From Asticcacaulis taihuensis (GTDB lineage: Bacteria > Pseudomonadota > Alphaproteobacteria > Caulobacterales > Caulobacteraceae), in contig NZ_FMTS01000001.1 of NCBI RefSeq assembly GCF_900100255.1, forward strand, positions 1,054,001 to 1,118,000: DNA of 64,000 bases. Reading direction: 5' to 3'. The first letter of the stretch is position 1; every line of letters begins with the position of its first letter. The notes beneath the pieces were generated by a model. That model was not told the origin of the DNA and searched no databases. It saw only the letters and a program-made list of their open reading frames with translations. The translations under genes and the position numbers were made by a program. Shown piece by piece: positions 1-7,735 of the stretch.

Positions 1-968
1 CCTCCGCGGCCCTTGCCGTCGCGCTCATCGACCAGGAACTGGTGGTCATTGACCGCCACGATCTCGCTGATGCCTGCATACTTCGGCTTTTCCACCGTGC
101 CGATATTGCTCAGGCCATAGGCGTATTCATGCGTGACGCCGGTGACGATATCGACCGTGACAAGGCGCACATAGGATGCCTTGGTACCGCCATCCTGTGC
201 CAGCGGGCTTTGCATGATACCGACCAGGGTCCGACCGTCCGGGGTGATCGCCAGGCCTTCCATGCCCTTGTTGGCGACCCGGCCGCTGGCATTGCCGGCG
301 ATTTCCTCGTCACCTTTCAAGGACAGATGCGCGGCAGCGAATTTGGCCGGCAGGGCAAAGCTCTTCAGGCGCTGGCCCGTAGCGCGGTCGAACTGGTACA
401 GATAGGGGCCGTATTCGTCGGAAATGAAGACGCTCTTGCCATCGGCCGAGACGCGGATGCCTTCCGGATCGAAACGGGCATTATCCGGATTGGTCGAGCC
501 CTTTGCCGCATCGAACTGGTCAGAGCGGCCATTGAAGTAGAAACGGTCAGCGGCATTAAGCGCCGGCGCCTCGCCCTTATAGGCAAGCGACTTAGGGCTC
601 CACAGCAGGGTCGTGGCCTCCAGCGTTGCCCTGATCGTAAACGGCAGGTCGGTACTCGCTGGCTCACGCTGGAAACGGAAGCTATGGAAACGATTATAAT
701 AGCGCGTGGTGTTATCGACGGAAGCGTCATAGGGCGTGGCGTTCGGCCCGCGATCCGGGAGCATCAGGAAGGTATCCTCACCGGCCCAGGCCAGACCGGA
801 ACCAAGCCCGCCGAGAATATTGCCCGACACGCCGTCTTCCAGTGTACCAGCCGTTTGAACCGCGAGGTCATGCCGCGAGGCATCAATATCCAGCGCCGCG
901 ATCAGACGTGGTTCGGCAACGGCAGAAGTGGCGGCAAACAGGGCAAGCAAGGCGATCAGCGGGCGCAT
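1..968 (-). CDS. Secreted phytase-like esterase family protein (3' end cut by window)
   Basis: The reading frame opens at an ATG (968) behind a GGAGA ribosome-binding site and runs off the left edge after 322 codons. The first 19 residues (MRPLIALLALFAATSAVAE) form a signal peptide, so the product is exported. The body resembles the 'esterase-like activity of phytase' beta-propeller family (PF13449): LPDRGPNATPYD near residue 70, FDPEGIRVSADGKSVFISDE near 165-185, and NKGMEGLAITPDGRTL near 233. The family's substrates are poorly defined, so phytate hydrolysis is not implied. A second member lies at 7735-8703. The C-terminus is missing only because the window ends. Confidence 0.8.
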   Translation of the reverse strand, partial: MRPLIALLALFAATSAVAEPRLIAALDIDASRHDLAVQTAGTLEDGVSGNILGGLGSGLAWAGEDTFLMLPDRGPNATPYDASVDNTTRYYNRFHSFRFQREPASTDLPFTIRATLEATTLLWSPKSLAYKGEAPALNAADRFYFNGRSDQFDAAKGSTNPDNARFDPEGIRVSADGKSVFISDEYGPYLYQFDRATGQRLKSFALPAKFAAAHLSLKGDEEIAGNASGRVANKGMEGLAITPDGRTLVGIMQSPLAQDGGTKASYVRLVTVDIVTGVTHEYAYGLSNIGTVEKPKYAGISEIVAVNDHQFLVDERDGKGRG

Positions 969-1027
969 AGGCAGGTCTCCATTTGGGAGTCCGCTTATGC
1001 GCATACCGCGTGACAAGCCTGTGACAG

Positions 1028-3502
1028 TTAATGCTTCTGCGCTGCCGCCAAAACCAGGAACATATAATTGGTCTCACCACCGCCCATGACATATTCCGTC
1101 TGCTGCCAGAAATAGGGCCATTTTTTCAGTTCCGGCAGGTCTGGCCGGATCAGGGCCGTGCCGGAAATGACGCCGCCAGGGATGTAAGACCAGTCGGCGC
1201 GGTTAGCGCCATAGGCGGTAGTGGCCGATTTTGCCCCGACGCCTGAAGCAAAAGACTCGGTATTTTCACCCGGATGGACGCCCAGCACGAAGTTCAACGC
1301 CTCCATCTGTAAGGTGTCCGGCGTGTATTGCGGCCAGGCCTTGTGAACGAAATACTGGTCGACGCCGAACCTCTGGATATCCCAGCCGGCGCCCCAGATA
1401 TAGGGCACATAGGGCACACCATAGGGCGTCTTCGTGGCTTCGTCGGTGAGCTTGGCCTGCCAGGTTTTCACCGCCTCCCCGACGTCATGTTTGAACGCCT
1501 TGTCCCTGATCAGCGGCATGGCCGAAGCCAGCACAGTGCCGGTCTGGTCGATATGGGCGACGATTTCCGGCTTTAGCCCGATCAGCCGCTTCATAACCGC
1601 GGAATCATGCGTCGTCTGCGCCAGTTCGGACAGGACAAAGACCTTCGCCTGCAAATCCGTGGCGCGATCATAGGCTTTATCATAAAGATCCCGCGCCGCC
1701 GCCAAAGCATCGGCGGCCATTTTCGGATTGGTCGGTGTCAGCACTCGTGCCGCCGTCGCCAGTTGCGCCGCCGTCGTCAGTTCGCGGTTGGGGTTATCCT
1801 CGGTGAAGACATAACGGTCGTCGGGAATGGATGAAGTCCTGGCCGTGCGCTCACCCGGTTTCAGCGCCGGATCGTAGTCGAGATTGTCGGTTTGGGTCGA
1901 GATATCGCCGAGCAGGGTATATTGCTCAAGCGTCGGCTCGATAATACCGCGATAGGTGCGGCCCAGCGCCTTGTAGCCGCCCAGGACTGACAGCAGGCCA
2001 TGTTCTATCTGCTGGAGGGCGTCGTTCTGACCATCCGGTTGATGGATTTCAGTAACCTTTTTCGCCTCGTCGATCGTGGTGGCGTCGTAATTCAGGCCGA
2101 ATTCCTCGACCATCTTCGCCAGCAGCCACACCGTCCCCATCTGGCTTTCGACGCGCAGGTCGTAATCGCCGGCATCGTGCCAACCGCCGGCATTGAGCCC
2201 CGGCACATGCTCGCCCGGCTGGTATTTCGTCAGTGTCGAGCCGCCCTGCAAATAGCCATCAAAGTGATTGAAATTGATCGGCGCCATGCGGACATCGTCC
2301 TCGTGATCGAGGCCGTGCCAGGTGCGGTACTTCTCCTTCACCAGCATATGGCACATCTGGACCGGCAGGAAGTATTCCAGGGTCGGCTGCCAGACATGCC
2401 GGTCATACACATCATCGGAGATACGGAACACACCGGTCGCGTCGCCGCGATATTCCAGTTCGTACATGCCAGGGTCTTTCACAGCGCTCAGATCGGCGGT
2501 CAGGTAATTGTAGCGCAGGAACTGCCCCCAGGGCTTCGGCGTATAGCGCGCCACCTCCTCGCGTCCGTTCGCGGTCATACGATAAAGAACCAGCGGATCG
2601 GCCTGAGTATCGCGCTTGTCCTGCTCGATGACAATGGTCTTGGCCTGTTCCGGCCGGTAGCCGACCTGGCTGACCTGCACCACGGGCGTATAACGCCAGT
2701 CTGGATCGACATTCGGCGTGATCGTCCAGGTGATGGCGTCCTTTGTGGCGCCCGGCTTGGTGATTTCGCGGACAATGTACCAGCCATTGTTGAAATTGCC
2801 ACGGCCATCGATCAGTTCCAGTTCGCCGGTCTGGCTCCGGATCGTCATACGCTGGAGTGGGCTTTCGGGCGCCACGGTCAGGCTCTTGCCCTCAGCGAGG
2901 GGCGCGGTGATAGTCTGGCCGTGATCATTTTCCATGCCACCATTGGCCTGGCGCGGGAAAATACCACTCTGCTGATCCATCAGCCACGACTTGCCGAAAA
3001 GATCGGTCGGGAACAGCTCAAAATTGAAACCGACCTTGCCTTCCCAAGTGGACGGCAGCGGCTTGTCGAGATCGACCGACACTCGGAAGGCGTTACCTTC
3101 CAGCGGCGTGACACGGACATGATAGCTGAAATTCAGGTCCGGATAGTCGATCGGATTGAAGCCTTTGCGGTTCTTCGTCTCGTCCGGATAATGAAGCACC
3201 TGAGAAACGCTGTTTGTCGCGGCATCGACCACCGGCTTGCCATCCCCCGCCGGCATGGGTGACCACTGGCCGGGAGAGGGCTCCAACCGCAGGTCGCCAT
3301 TGGCCGCCACGCGCACGCCATGCTGAATAACGGTGACGCCGGTCTGGTGCCCATCCGGGTAGATGTCGGCAAAGACCGTGACGTTAAGCCCCGGCGCCTC
3401 GAAATATCCCTTGTCATTAAGCTTCAGGTTTGGCTCAGCCAGCGCCGCCCCCGCCACCAGGGACAGGCACGATACGGCCATCATTAGTCTGCTGATCTTC
3501 AT
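1028..3502 (-). CDS. Glycoside hydrolase family 9 protein, secreted
   Basis: An 824-residue protein with a signal peptide (MKISRLMMAVSCLSLVAGAALAEP). I chose the start at 3502, behind GGGAG and in front of the signal peptide. An upstream in-frame ATG at 3604 would add 34 residues ahead of that peptide. A CelD_N-type immunoglobulin-like domain starts near residue 275 (VSQVGYRPEQ). The GH9 catalytic barrel follows, with the hallmark GGWHDAGDYD near 438-447 carrying the catalytic aspartates, and a C-terminal GGGETNYMFLVLAA near 807 whose Glu fits the general acid. GH9 enzymes cleave beta-1,4-glucans or related oligosaccharides. Residues 25-270 form a beta-rich N-terminal region that I do not recognise. 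It is monocistronic and adjacent to the phytase-like gene. Confidence 0.88.
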   Translation of the reverse strand: MKISRLMMAVSCLSLVAGAALAEPNLKLNDKGYFEAPGLNVTVFADIYPDGHQTGVTVIQHGVRVAANGDLRLEPSPGQWSPMPAGDGKPVVDAATNSVSQVLHYPDETKNRKGFNPIDYPDLNFSYHVRVTPLEGNAFRVSVDLDKPLPSTWEGKVGFNFELFPTDLFGKSWLMDQQSGIFPRQANGGMENDHGQTITAPLAEGKSLTVAPESPLQRMTIRSQTGELELIDGRGNFNNGWYIVREITKPGATKDAITWTITPNVDPDWRYTPVVQVSQVGYRPEQAKTIVIEQDKRDTQADPLVLYRMTANGREEVARYTPKPWGQFLRYNYLTADLSAVKDPGMYELEYRGDATGVFRISDDVYDRHVWQPTLEYFLPVQMCHMLVKEKYRTWHGLDHEDDVRMAPINFNHFDGYLQGGSTLTKYQPGEHVPGLNAGGWHDAGDYDLRVESQMGTVWLLAKMVEEFGLNYDATTIDEAKKVTEIHQPDGQNDALQQIEHGLLSVLGGYKALGRTYRGIIEPTLEQYTLLGDISTQTDNLDYDPALKPGERTARTSSIPDDRYVFTEDNPNRELTTAAQLATAARVLTPTNPKMAADALAAARDLYDKAYDRATDLQAKVFVLSELAQTTHDSAVMKRLIGLKPEIVAHIDQTGTVLASAMPLIRDKAFKHDVGEAVKTWQAKLTDEATKTPYGVPYVPYIWGAGWDIQRFGVDQYFVHKAWPQYTPDTLQMEALNFVLGVHPGENTESFASGVGAKSATTAYGANRADWSYIPGGVISGTALIRPDLPELKKWPYFWQQTEYVMGGGETNYMFLVLAAAQKH

Positions 3503-3624
3503 GGTCTTCTCCCAATCTGCTCTCTCGCACGGAGCATTGATATCGATTACAGGACTATAACGGAGGATCGCCTGATCACAAGAGCCCGTTTGACATGCAG
3601 GCACCGCACCCCAATATTCAGGTC

Positions 3625-3939
3625 ATGCAGATAGAAACTTCTTCAGTCCGGCTTGACGTATGGCTGTGGCGCGCGCGCTTCTTCAAGACCCGCGCCCTCT
3701 CGGCCAGGGCCTGCGAAAGCGGCCATATCCGGCTGGAGCGTTTCGGCAAGATGACGCGTATCGAAAAAGCTTCCGCCTCCGTCAGGCCCGGCGACCGCCT
3801 CATCTTCGCCATCGGCACCCGCTTGTTCGACATTATCGTGCAGGATGCCGGCGAGCGCCGCGGCCCGGCAACGGAGGCCCAAAGCCTTTACCGACAAGCC
3901 TCCGCGGCGGCTGACACGGATACTAATGCCTCGAATTAG
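3625..3939 (+). CDS. S4-domain RNA-binding protein (Hsp15/HslR-like)
   Basis: A 104-residue protein with an S4 RNA-binding fold at its N-terminus: VRLDVWLWRARFFKTRALS, then SGHIRLE and the loop SVRPGDRLIFAIG. This arrangement matches the HslR/Hsp15 family, which binds stalled 50S subunits carrying nascent chains in E. coli. The tail after residue 80 is short and hydrophilic. The start at 3625 (MQIETSSVRLD) is preferred over the upstream in-frame ATG at 3595 because the homologous region begins there. The gene lies divergently from the GH9 gene and ahead of fdxA, where small S4 proteins often occur in alphaproteobacteria. Confidence 0.82.
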   Translation: MQIETSSVRLDVWLWRARFFKTRALSARACESGHIRLERFGKMTRIEKASASVRPGDRLIFAIGTRLFDIIVQDAGERRGPATEAQSLYRQASAAADTDTNASN

Positions 3940-4035
3940 AACAAATCGGGTTTCGCATCGCCCCTGACTCTTGACACAGCGGCCTTATCTGAGCATGACG
4001 CACACATTCCTAGTTTGTAATCGAGGCTTTTGACT

Positions 4036-4374
4036 ATGACCTACATCGTTATGGACCCTTGCGTGAAGTGCAAGTTCATGGACTGCGTGGAAGTCTGTCC
4101 GGTCGATTGCTTCTACGAAGGCGAGAACTTCCTGGTCATCAATCCGGACGAATGCATCGATTGCGGCGTCTGCGAGCCCGAATGCCCCGTCGATGCCATC
4201 AAGCCCGACACCGAGGACGAAGGCACCAAGTGGCTGGAGATCAATACCAAGTACGCCGCCGTCTGGCCCAATATCTCGGAAAAGGGCACCCCGCCGGCCG
4301 ACCGCGAAGACTATGAGCGCGAAACGGGCAAGTTCGAGAAGTACTTCTCGGAAAAGCCCGGAGATGGCAAGTAA
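4036..4374 (+). CDS. fdxA: Ferredoxin FdxA (7Fe type)
   Basis: A 112-residue ferredoxin. The N-terminal cluster region reads [18 protein letters not shown] and the second [12 protein letters not shown]. The cysteine pattern, with an extra spacing in the first motif, is that of [3Fe-4S][4Fe-4S] ferredoxins of the FdxA family, followed by the usual acidic C-terminal extension ([15 protein letters not shown]). It is a cytoplasmic low-potential electron carrier. The ATG at 4036 gives the canonical MTYIVMDPC start; a TTG two codons upstream is not needed. The DUF1294 gene follows after 5 bp. Confidence 0.96.
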   Translation: MTYIVMDPCVKCKFMDCVEVCPVDCFYEGENFLVINPDECIDCGVCEPECPVDAIKPDTEDEGTKWLEINTKYAAVWPNISEKGTPPADREDYERETGKFEKYFSEKPGDGK

Positions 4375-4379
4375 GCCGC

Positions 4380-4667
4380 TTGCCATTTTGGCCGGCGCTT
4401 CTGCTTTATGGCGCGCTTATCAATCTTGTGACATGGCACGCTTGGCGGCTTGATAAAAGAAACGCCGTTACGCGAGAAAAACGCAGTTCCGAACGCACGC
4501 TTTTGACCCTCTGCTGGCTCGGCGGGTGGCCGGGCGCCGTAATTGGCACACAGGTTTTTCGCCACAAGAGCAGCAAAAAAGCCTTTATTCACAAGGTTTA
4601 TCTTGCCGCGGGCTTTCAAGCGACGCTTCTCTGCGCTACGCTGCTGCTCCTGTGGCGGCCTGTGTGA
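4380..4667 (+). CDS. DUF1294 small membrane protein
   Basis: A 95-residue protein with hydrophobic segments at residues 3-20, about 40-58 and 75-92. The DUF1294 signature is present: a basic stretch (RLDKRNAV..EKRSSERTLL), LCWLGGWPGAVIG, then FRHKSSKKAF. The function of the family is unknown. The only fitting start is TTG at 4380, because the frame has no ATG or GTG nearby. A GGAGA inside the end of fdxA lies about 15 nt upstream, so translation is probably coupled to fdxA. The initiation site is the uncertain part. Confidence 0.75.
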   Translation: MPFWPALLLYGALINLVTWHAWRLDKRNAVTREKRSSERTLLTLCWLGGWPGAVIGTQVFRHKSSKKAFIHKVYLAAGFQATLLCATLLLLWRPV

Positions 4668-5043
4668 GCGCTAACGCACCCGCCCTTTATTTCGCCGTAA
4701 ATTTGTGATATAGATGTCATATTGCAAGAGTCGCACGGCCTTCTTCTGTCCCTGATGGGATAAACCCAGACCACACGATCCGCGCAAATCTTCGTTTGTT
4801 TTAGGCGTTCAAACCTGCGCTCAGCGTGGGTTTTTAATGCACCATCGACGCAGGTCGGATGACAACCTTGTCTTAGTTGAGAAATAGCGCACATCCATCA
4901 TCCCCATGAGGGCTCTCCTGAGGATGATTTTGTGCGCTCGCGTACCACCTTCAGCCCCTCCCCGGTTTGCTGGAGCGAGACGCCTTGACGCCTATGAGAC
5001 CCGATTGTCCGCCGGTTTGCCCCAACCTCTCGAAAGGTTCGCC
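4668..5043 (+). other. 376-bp non-coding stretch upstream of carD with two hairpins
   Basis: No convincing coding frame is present. A terminator-like hairpin at 4811-4833 (arms AAACCTGCGCT and AGCGTGGGTTT, two wobble pairs) is followed by five T residues. AT-rich sequence near 4700-4720 could be a promoter for a transcript of about 110-120 nt ending there, so this may be a small RNA gene or a leader attenuator. A second, larger hairpin at 4886-4938 lies about 105 nt ahead of carD and is listed separately. Confidence 0.4.
4886..4938 (+). promoter_or_regulatory. Long interrupted hairpin in the carD leader
   Basis: AGCGCACA (4886-4893) pairs with TGTGCGCT (4931-4938), and ATCATCC (4897-4903) pairs with GGATGAT (4922-4928). 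This gives 15 pairs interrupted by a small internal loop, closing an 18-nt loop. No T run follows, so it is not a typical terminator. It could be an RNA structure in the carD 5' leader or a DNA-level dyad. Confidence 0.4.
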
Positions 5044-5559
5044 ATGTCCGACACCCTCACCCTTTCCCGTCATGATTTTACCGTAGGCGACAAGGTCGTC
5101 TATCCTGCCCACGGCGTGGGCCAGGTTGCGGCGATCGAGACCCAGGAAGTGGCTGGCTACACTCTGGAAGTGTACGTGGTTACCTTCGACCATGAAAAGA
5201 TGACCCTGCGCGTCCCCACCAAGAAGGCCAAGGTTGCCGGTCTGCGTCACCTCGCCCATGAAGCCATCATGTCGCAGGCCCTGGTCACTCTCAAGGGCCG
5301 CGCCCGCATCAAGCGCACCATGTGGTCGCGCCGCGCCCAGGAATATGAAGCCAAGATCAATTCCGGCTGCCTGGTCTCGCTGGCCGAGGTCGTCCGCGAT
5401 CTCTATCGTTCCGACAGCCAGCCTGAACAATCCTACTCCGAGCGCCAGCTCTATGAATCGGCCCTCGACCGCATGGCCCGCGAAGTGGCGGCCATCGAAA
5501 AGATCGACCGCGACTCGGCCGTGGCCATCCTCAACAAGAACCTGACCAAGGCTGCCTAA
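5044..5559 (+). CDS. carD: CarD-family transcriptional regulator
   Basis: A 171-residue protein. The N-terminal RNA-polymerase-interacting domain (CarD/TRCF RID, residues about 12-70) reads FTVGDKVVYPAHGVGQVAAIE, then LRVPTKKA. The C-terminal helical DNA-binding domain contains RAQEYEAKINSG and LVSLAEVVRDL, as in mycobacterial and Caulobacter CarD, which stabilise open complexes at rRNA and other growth-related promoters. The start at 5044 follows CGAAAGG. An upstream in-frame extension to 4906 is not CarD-like and overlaps the hairpin. A strong terminator follows at 5581, so the gene is probably monocistronic. Confidence 0.95.
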   Translation: MSDTLTLSRHDFTVGDKVVYPAHGVGQVAAIETQEVAGYTLEVYVVTFDHEKMTLRVPTKKAKVAGLRHLAHEAIMSQALVTLKGRARIKRTMWSRRAQEYEAKINSGCLVSLAEVVRDLYRSDSQPEQSYSERQLYESALDRMAREVAAIEKIDRDSAVAILNKNLTKAA

Positions 5560-5580
5560 GCCTTTTAGGGTTTTAAAATG

Positions 5581-5615
5581 AAAAAGCCTCCCGGTTCCCA
5601 CCGGGAGGCTTTTTT
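5581..5615 (+). terminator. Rho-independent terminator of carD
   Basis: A perfect 9-bp GC-rich stem, GCCTCCCGG (5586-5594) with CCGGGAGGC (5601-5609), has a 6-nt loop and is followed by six T residues. An A run before the stem makes it potentially bidirectional. Confidence 0.92.
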
Positions 5616-5760
5616 ACAAGCCTCACAAGGAATGCAGAACGGCAAAAAATGCCGTTTTACCCTTGACCTGCCCGCCTCATTTGCCTATAGAACCGCCTCT
5701 CGCGCGATGGACAGGCGTCCGGACGTGCTCACATATTCGTTTTAATCGAAGGTAAATACC

Positions 5761-6054
5761 ATGTCGCGTCGTTGCGAACTGACCGGTGTCGGTCCTATGG
5801 TCGGCCACAGCGTCAGCCACTCGAACATCAAGACCAAGCGCCGCTTCCTGCCCAGCTTGCGCCAGATCAACCTGCAATCCGACGCGCTCGGCGCTTCGTT
5901 CCGCCTGAAGATCTCGAACGCTGCCCTGCGCACGCTCGACTTCAAGGGCGGCCTGGACGCCTTCATCGTCAAGGCCGACGACGCCAACCTGTCGATCCGC
6001 GCCCGTCGCCTGAAGAAGCAGATCAAGGACAAGCTGGCCGAAACCGCCGCTTAA
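5761..6054 (+). CDS. rpmB: 50S ribosomal protein bL28
   Basis: A 97-residue basic protein beginning MSRRCELTGVGPMVGHSVSH, with the L28 signature NIKTKRRFLPSL. The C-terminal extension (FIVKADDANLSIRARRLKKQ) is typical of the longer alphaproteobacterial form. AAGG lies upstream of the ATG. It stands alone between two terminators. Confidence 0.97.
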   Translation: MSRRCELTGVGPMVGHSVSHSNIKTKRRFLPSLRQINLQSDALGASFRLKISNAALRTLDFKGGLDAFIVKADDANLSIRARRLKKQIKDKLAETAA

Positions 6055-6081
6055 TCCCTGCGGATAGCGAACACACGAAAG

Positions 6082-6107
6082 ACCCGGCCGCTGCGCCGGG
6101 TTTTTTG
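6082..6107 (+). terminator. Rho-independent terminator of rpmB
   Basis: The stem ACCCGGC / GCCGGGT (6082-6088 with 6095-6101) has a 6-nt loop and is followed by a run of six T residues. Confidence 0.9.
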
Positions 6108-6203
6108 TTGCCTGCAAGACGGCGTAAGACCGACCAATTTCAGAAATCAACCGGAATCCCGGCCTCAATCCGCGTCATGACACCTGCCTCAACAGGAGGT
6201 CTC

Positions 6204-6887
6204 ATGCCCGATTTTCATACACTCAATATCATCGCCCATATCACTACAGGCTCGCTCGCCATTTTGGCCGGCCTGCTTATACTGTCCCGCCCGAAAGGGG
6301 ATAAAGTTCACAGGATGACAGGACGAATAACCCTGACCCTGGCCATTCTGTGCGTCTCCACTGCCCTGATCGGTGCCTTTATTTTCCGCGGCAAGCTGGA
6401 CCTCATGGGCGCCAGCCTTATCATCAGCTACAACCTCTGGGCCGGGATGCGCGCCTTAAAGCTCAGGGACAATGGACGACGGACGGCCGATCTGGTACCC
6501 GCCATTGGGGTCTTTATTCTGGGCGTCGGTCTGGTCGCCCTGTCGCAGTTCACCGAACGGCTTAACTGGCCGCTCACCCTCGTCTATTCGATCGCCGGCA
6601 GCCTGCTGACCTTCGGGGCATGGGACATGGTCCGCACCTTGCTCCCCTCGCGCTGGCGCCTGTGGCTGAATCCCGCCGAACACGCCTTCCGCATGACCGG
6701 TCTGATCGGCGCCCTGGCTTCGGTTGCGGCAGCCACCCTTGCGCCCTCGCCCTATGTCGCGCTTGGCGTCTCTGGCGTCGGCACCCTCATCGCCTTCGTG
6801 TTTGCTTTCCGCGCCGCCCGGAAGGCGCTCGGCGTCACGCCTTCAACCGCCTTGAATGCGCGATTGAAAGCCGACAGCGAATTGTAG
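6204..6887 (+). CDS. DUF2306-like multi-pass membrane protein
   Basis: A 227-residue protein whose ATG at 6204 follows a near-perfect AGGAGGT ribosome-binding site. It has about seven hydrophobic segments (near residues 7-27, 42-60, 68-82, 97-115, 122-142, 170-190 and 194-210). Motifs such as IAHITTGSLAILAGL and GDKVHRMTGRI, a positively charged loop followed by a helix, resemble the DUF2306 family of unknown function. Its last 45 codons (6752-6887) overlap antisense to the end of the AraC-type gene. The frame is open far upstream through rpmB, but only this start has a ribosome-binding site. Confidence 0.72.
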   Translation: MPDFHTLNIIAHITTGSLAILAGLLILSRPKGDKVHRMTGRITLTLAILCVSTALIGAFIFRGKLDLMGASLIISYNLWAGMRALKLRDNGRRTADLVPAIGVFILGVGLVALSQFTERLNWPLTLVYSIAGSLLTFGAWDMVRTLLPSRWRLWLNPAEHAFRMTGLIGALASVAAATLAPSPYVALGVSGVGTLIAFVFAFRAARKALGVTPSTALNARLKADSEL

Positions 6888-7735
6888 CCGACCGCCAGGG
6901 CAAGGGCCAATATGGTGTCATCCTCATCGATCCGTGCCTTAAACGCGTCGATACGATAGCCATTCAGCCAGGTGCTGAAATTGCGCTGGCCTTCGCCCAG
7001 ATGGATAACCCGGCGCAGGCGGTGCTCAGGCACATCCAGCCGGCGGGCCAGGCTCGACAAGGTCAGGGCCGGATCAGTATAGACCTCGCCTATGACCTGA
7101 CGCAGACGGCGCAGCACCTGTTGTTCACGGTTGTCGAGCGGTGACTGCCGGGCAAGAGTTGTAACCGTCAGGTCGCCACCAAAGGCGACGGCCGCAAAGA
7201 TCAGCAGGCAGGTCAGGGCCGCGGCAGCCGGCACAGCCCATATGGCGCCACCCAGGGTCGAGGCCAGGGCCACGGCGGCGCCTGTCAGGGCGGAGAACCC
7301 CAGAGCCCAGAAGCGGACATTCCGCCGAGCCACGACCAGATCATCCGGCAGACCACGCCATACAATGATCGGCAATTCCAGAAATAGCCCCAAACTGAGC
7401 AGGTTCGACACAGCGCCTGTCCAGGCTGGGGAGCCCGCCCGCACCGCGAGTCCTGACGCCAGCAACAGGACCAGCAACGCTATCTCCATCCAGGGATGGC
7501 GCCGCGGCGCTTCAAATCCGGCACGAATGGCGCGATTGCACGCCAAAGGTGCCGCCAGAACGACGGGCAGCAGAAAACGCAGGGCCTCCGGAAAGGCGGC
7601 ATGAAGGAAATAGGCCGCACCTGACAGGAGGCTGAGGGCTAGTTCGCCTCGTCCGGGCAATTGCGTCCGCCGCCAGATGAGCAGCCCCATCAGCAACTGG
7701 CATGAAGCCGCGGCTGGCGCCAGAATAGTCAGCAT
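6752..7735 (-). CDS. AraC-family regulator with N-terminal membrane domain
   Basis: A 327-residue protein. The N-terminal half (about residues 1-195) contains six or seven hydrophobic segments and lacks a cupin sensor. The C-terminal half has two AraC helix-turn-helix units: LTLSSLARRLDVPEHRLRRVI (first HTH, about 222-243) and ILALALAVGYNSLSAFNRAFK followed by GVTPSAFR (second HTH, ending near 305). It is probably a membrane-tethered regulator sensing a signal in or across the membrane. The start overlaps the stop of the upstream phytase-like gene by one base (TGATG), so the two are likely cotranscribed and translationally coupled. Its 3' end overlaps the DUF2306-like gene by 136 bp. Confidence 0.83.
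   Translation of the reverse strand: MLTILAPAAASCQLLMGLLIWRRTQLPGRGELALSLLSGAAYFLHAAFPEALRFLLPVVLAAPLACNRAIRAGFEAPRRHPWMEIALLVLLLASGLAVRAGSPAWTGAVSNLLSLGLFLELPIIVWRGLPDDLVVARRNVRFWALGFSALTGAAVALASTLGGAIWAVPAAAALTCLLIFAAVAFGGDLTVTTLARQSPLDNREQQVLRRLRQVIGEVYTDPALTLSSLARRLDVPEHRLRRVIHLGEGQRNFSTWLNGYRIDAFKARIDEDDTILALALAVGYNSLSAFNRAFKAVEGVTPSAFRAARKANTKAMRVPTPETPSAT

Noticed and set aside
2000-3262. 420-codon plus-strand frame opposite the GH9 gene
   Set aside because: The opposite strand encodes a clear GH9 enzyme with catalytic motifs. The antisense frame has no recognisable domain.
4700-4835. 6S RNA or SRP RNA
   Set aside because: The SRP GGAAG-type apical motif is absent and no closed 6S-like rod is evident. 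Kept only as an unnamed candidate transcript.
5772-6203. N-terminal extension of the DUF2306-like frame through rpmB
   Set aside because: The extension is out of frame with bL28 and lacks a ribosome-binding site, while ATG 6204 has AGGAGGT.
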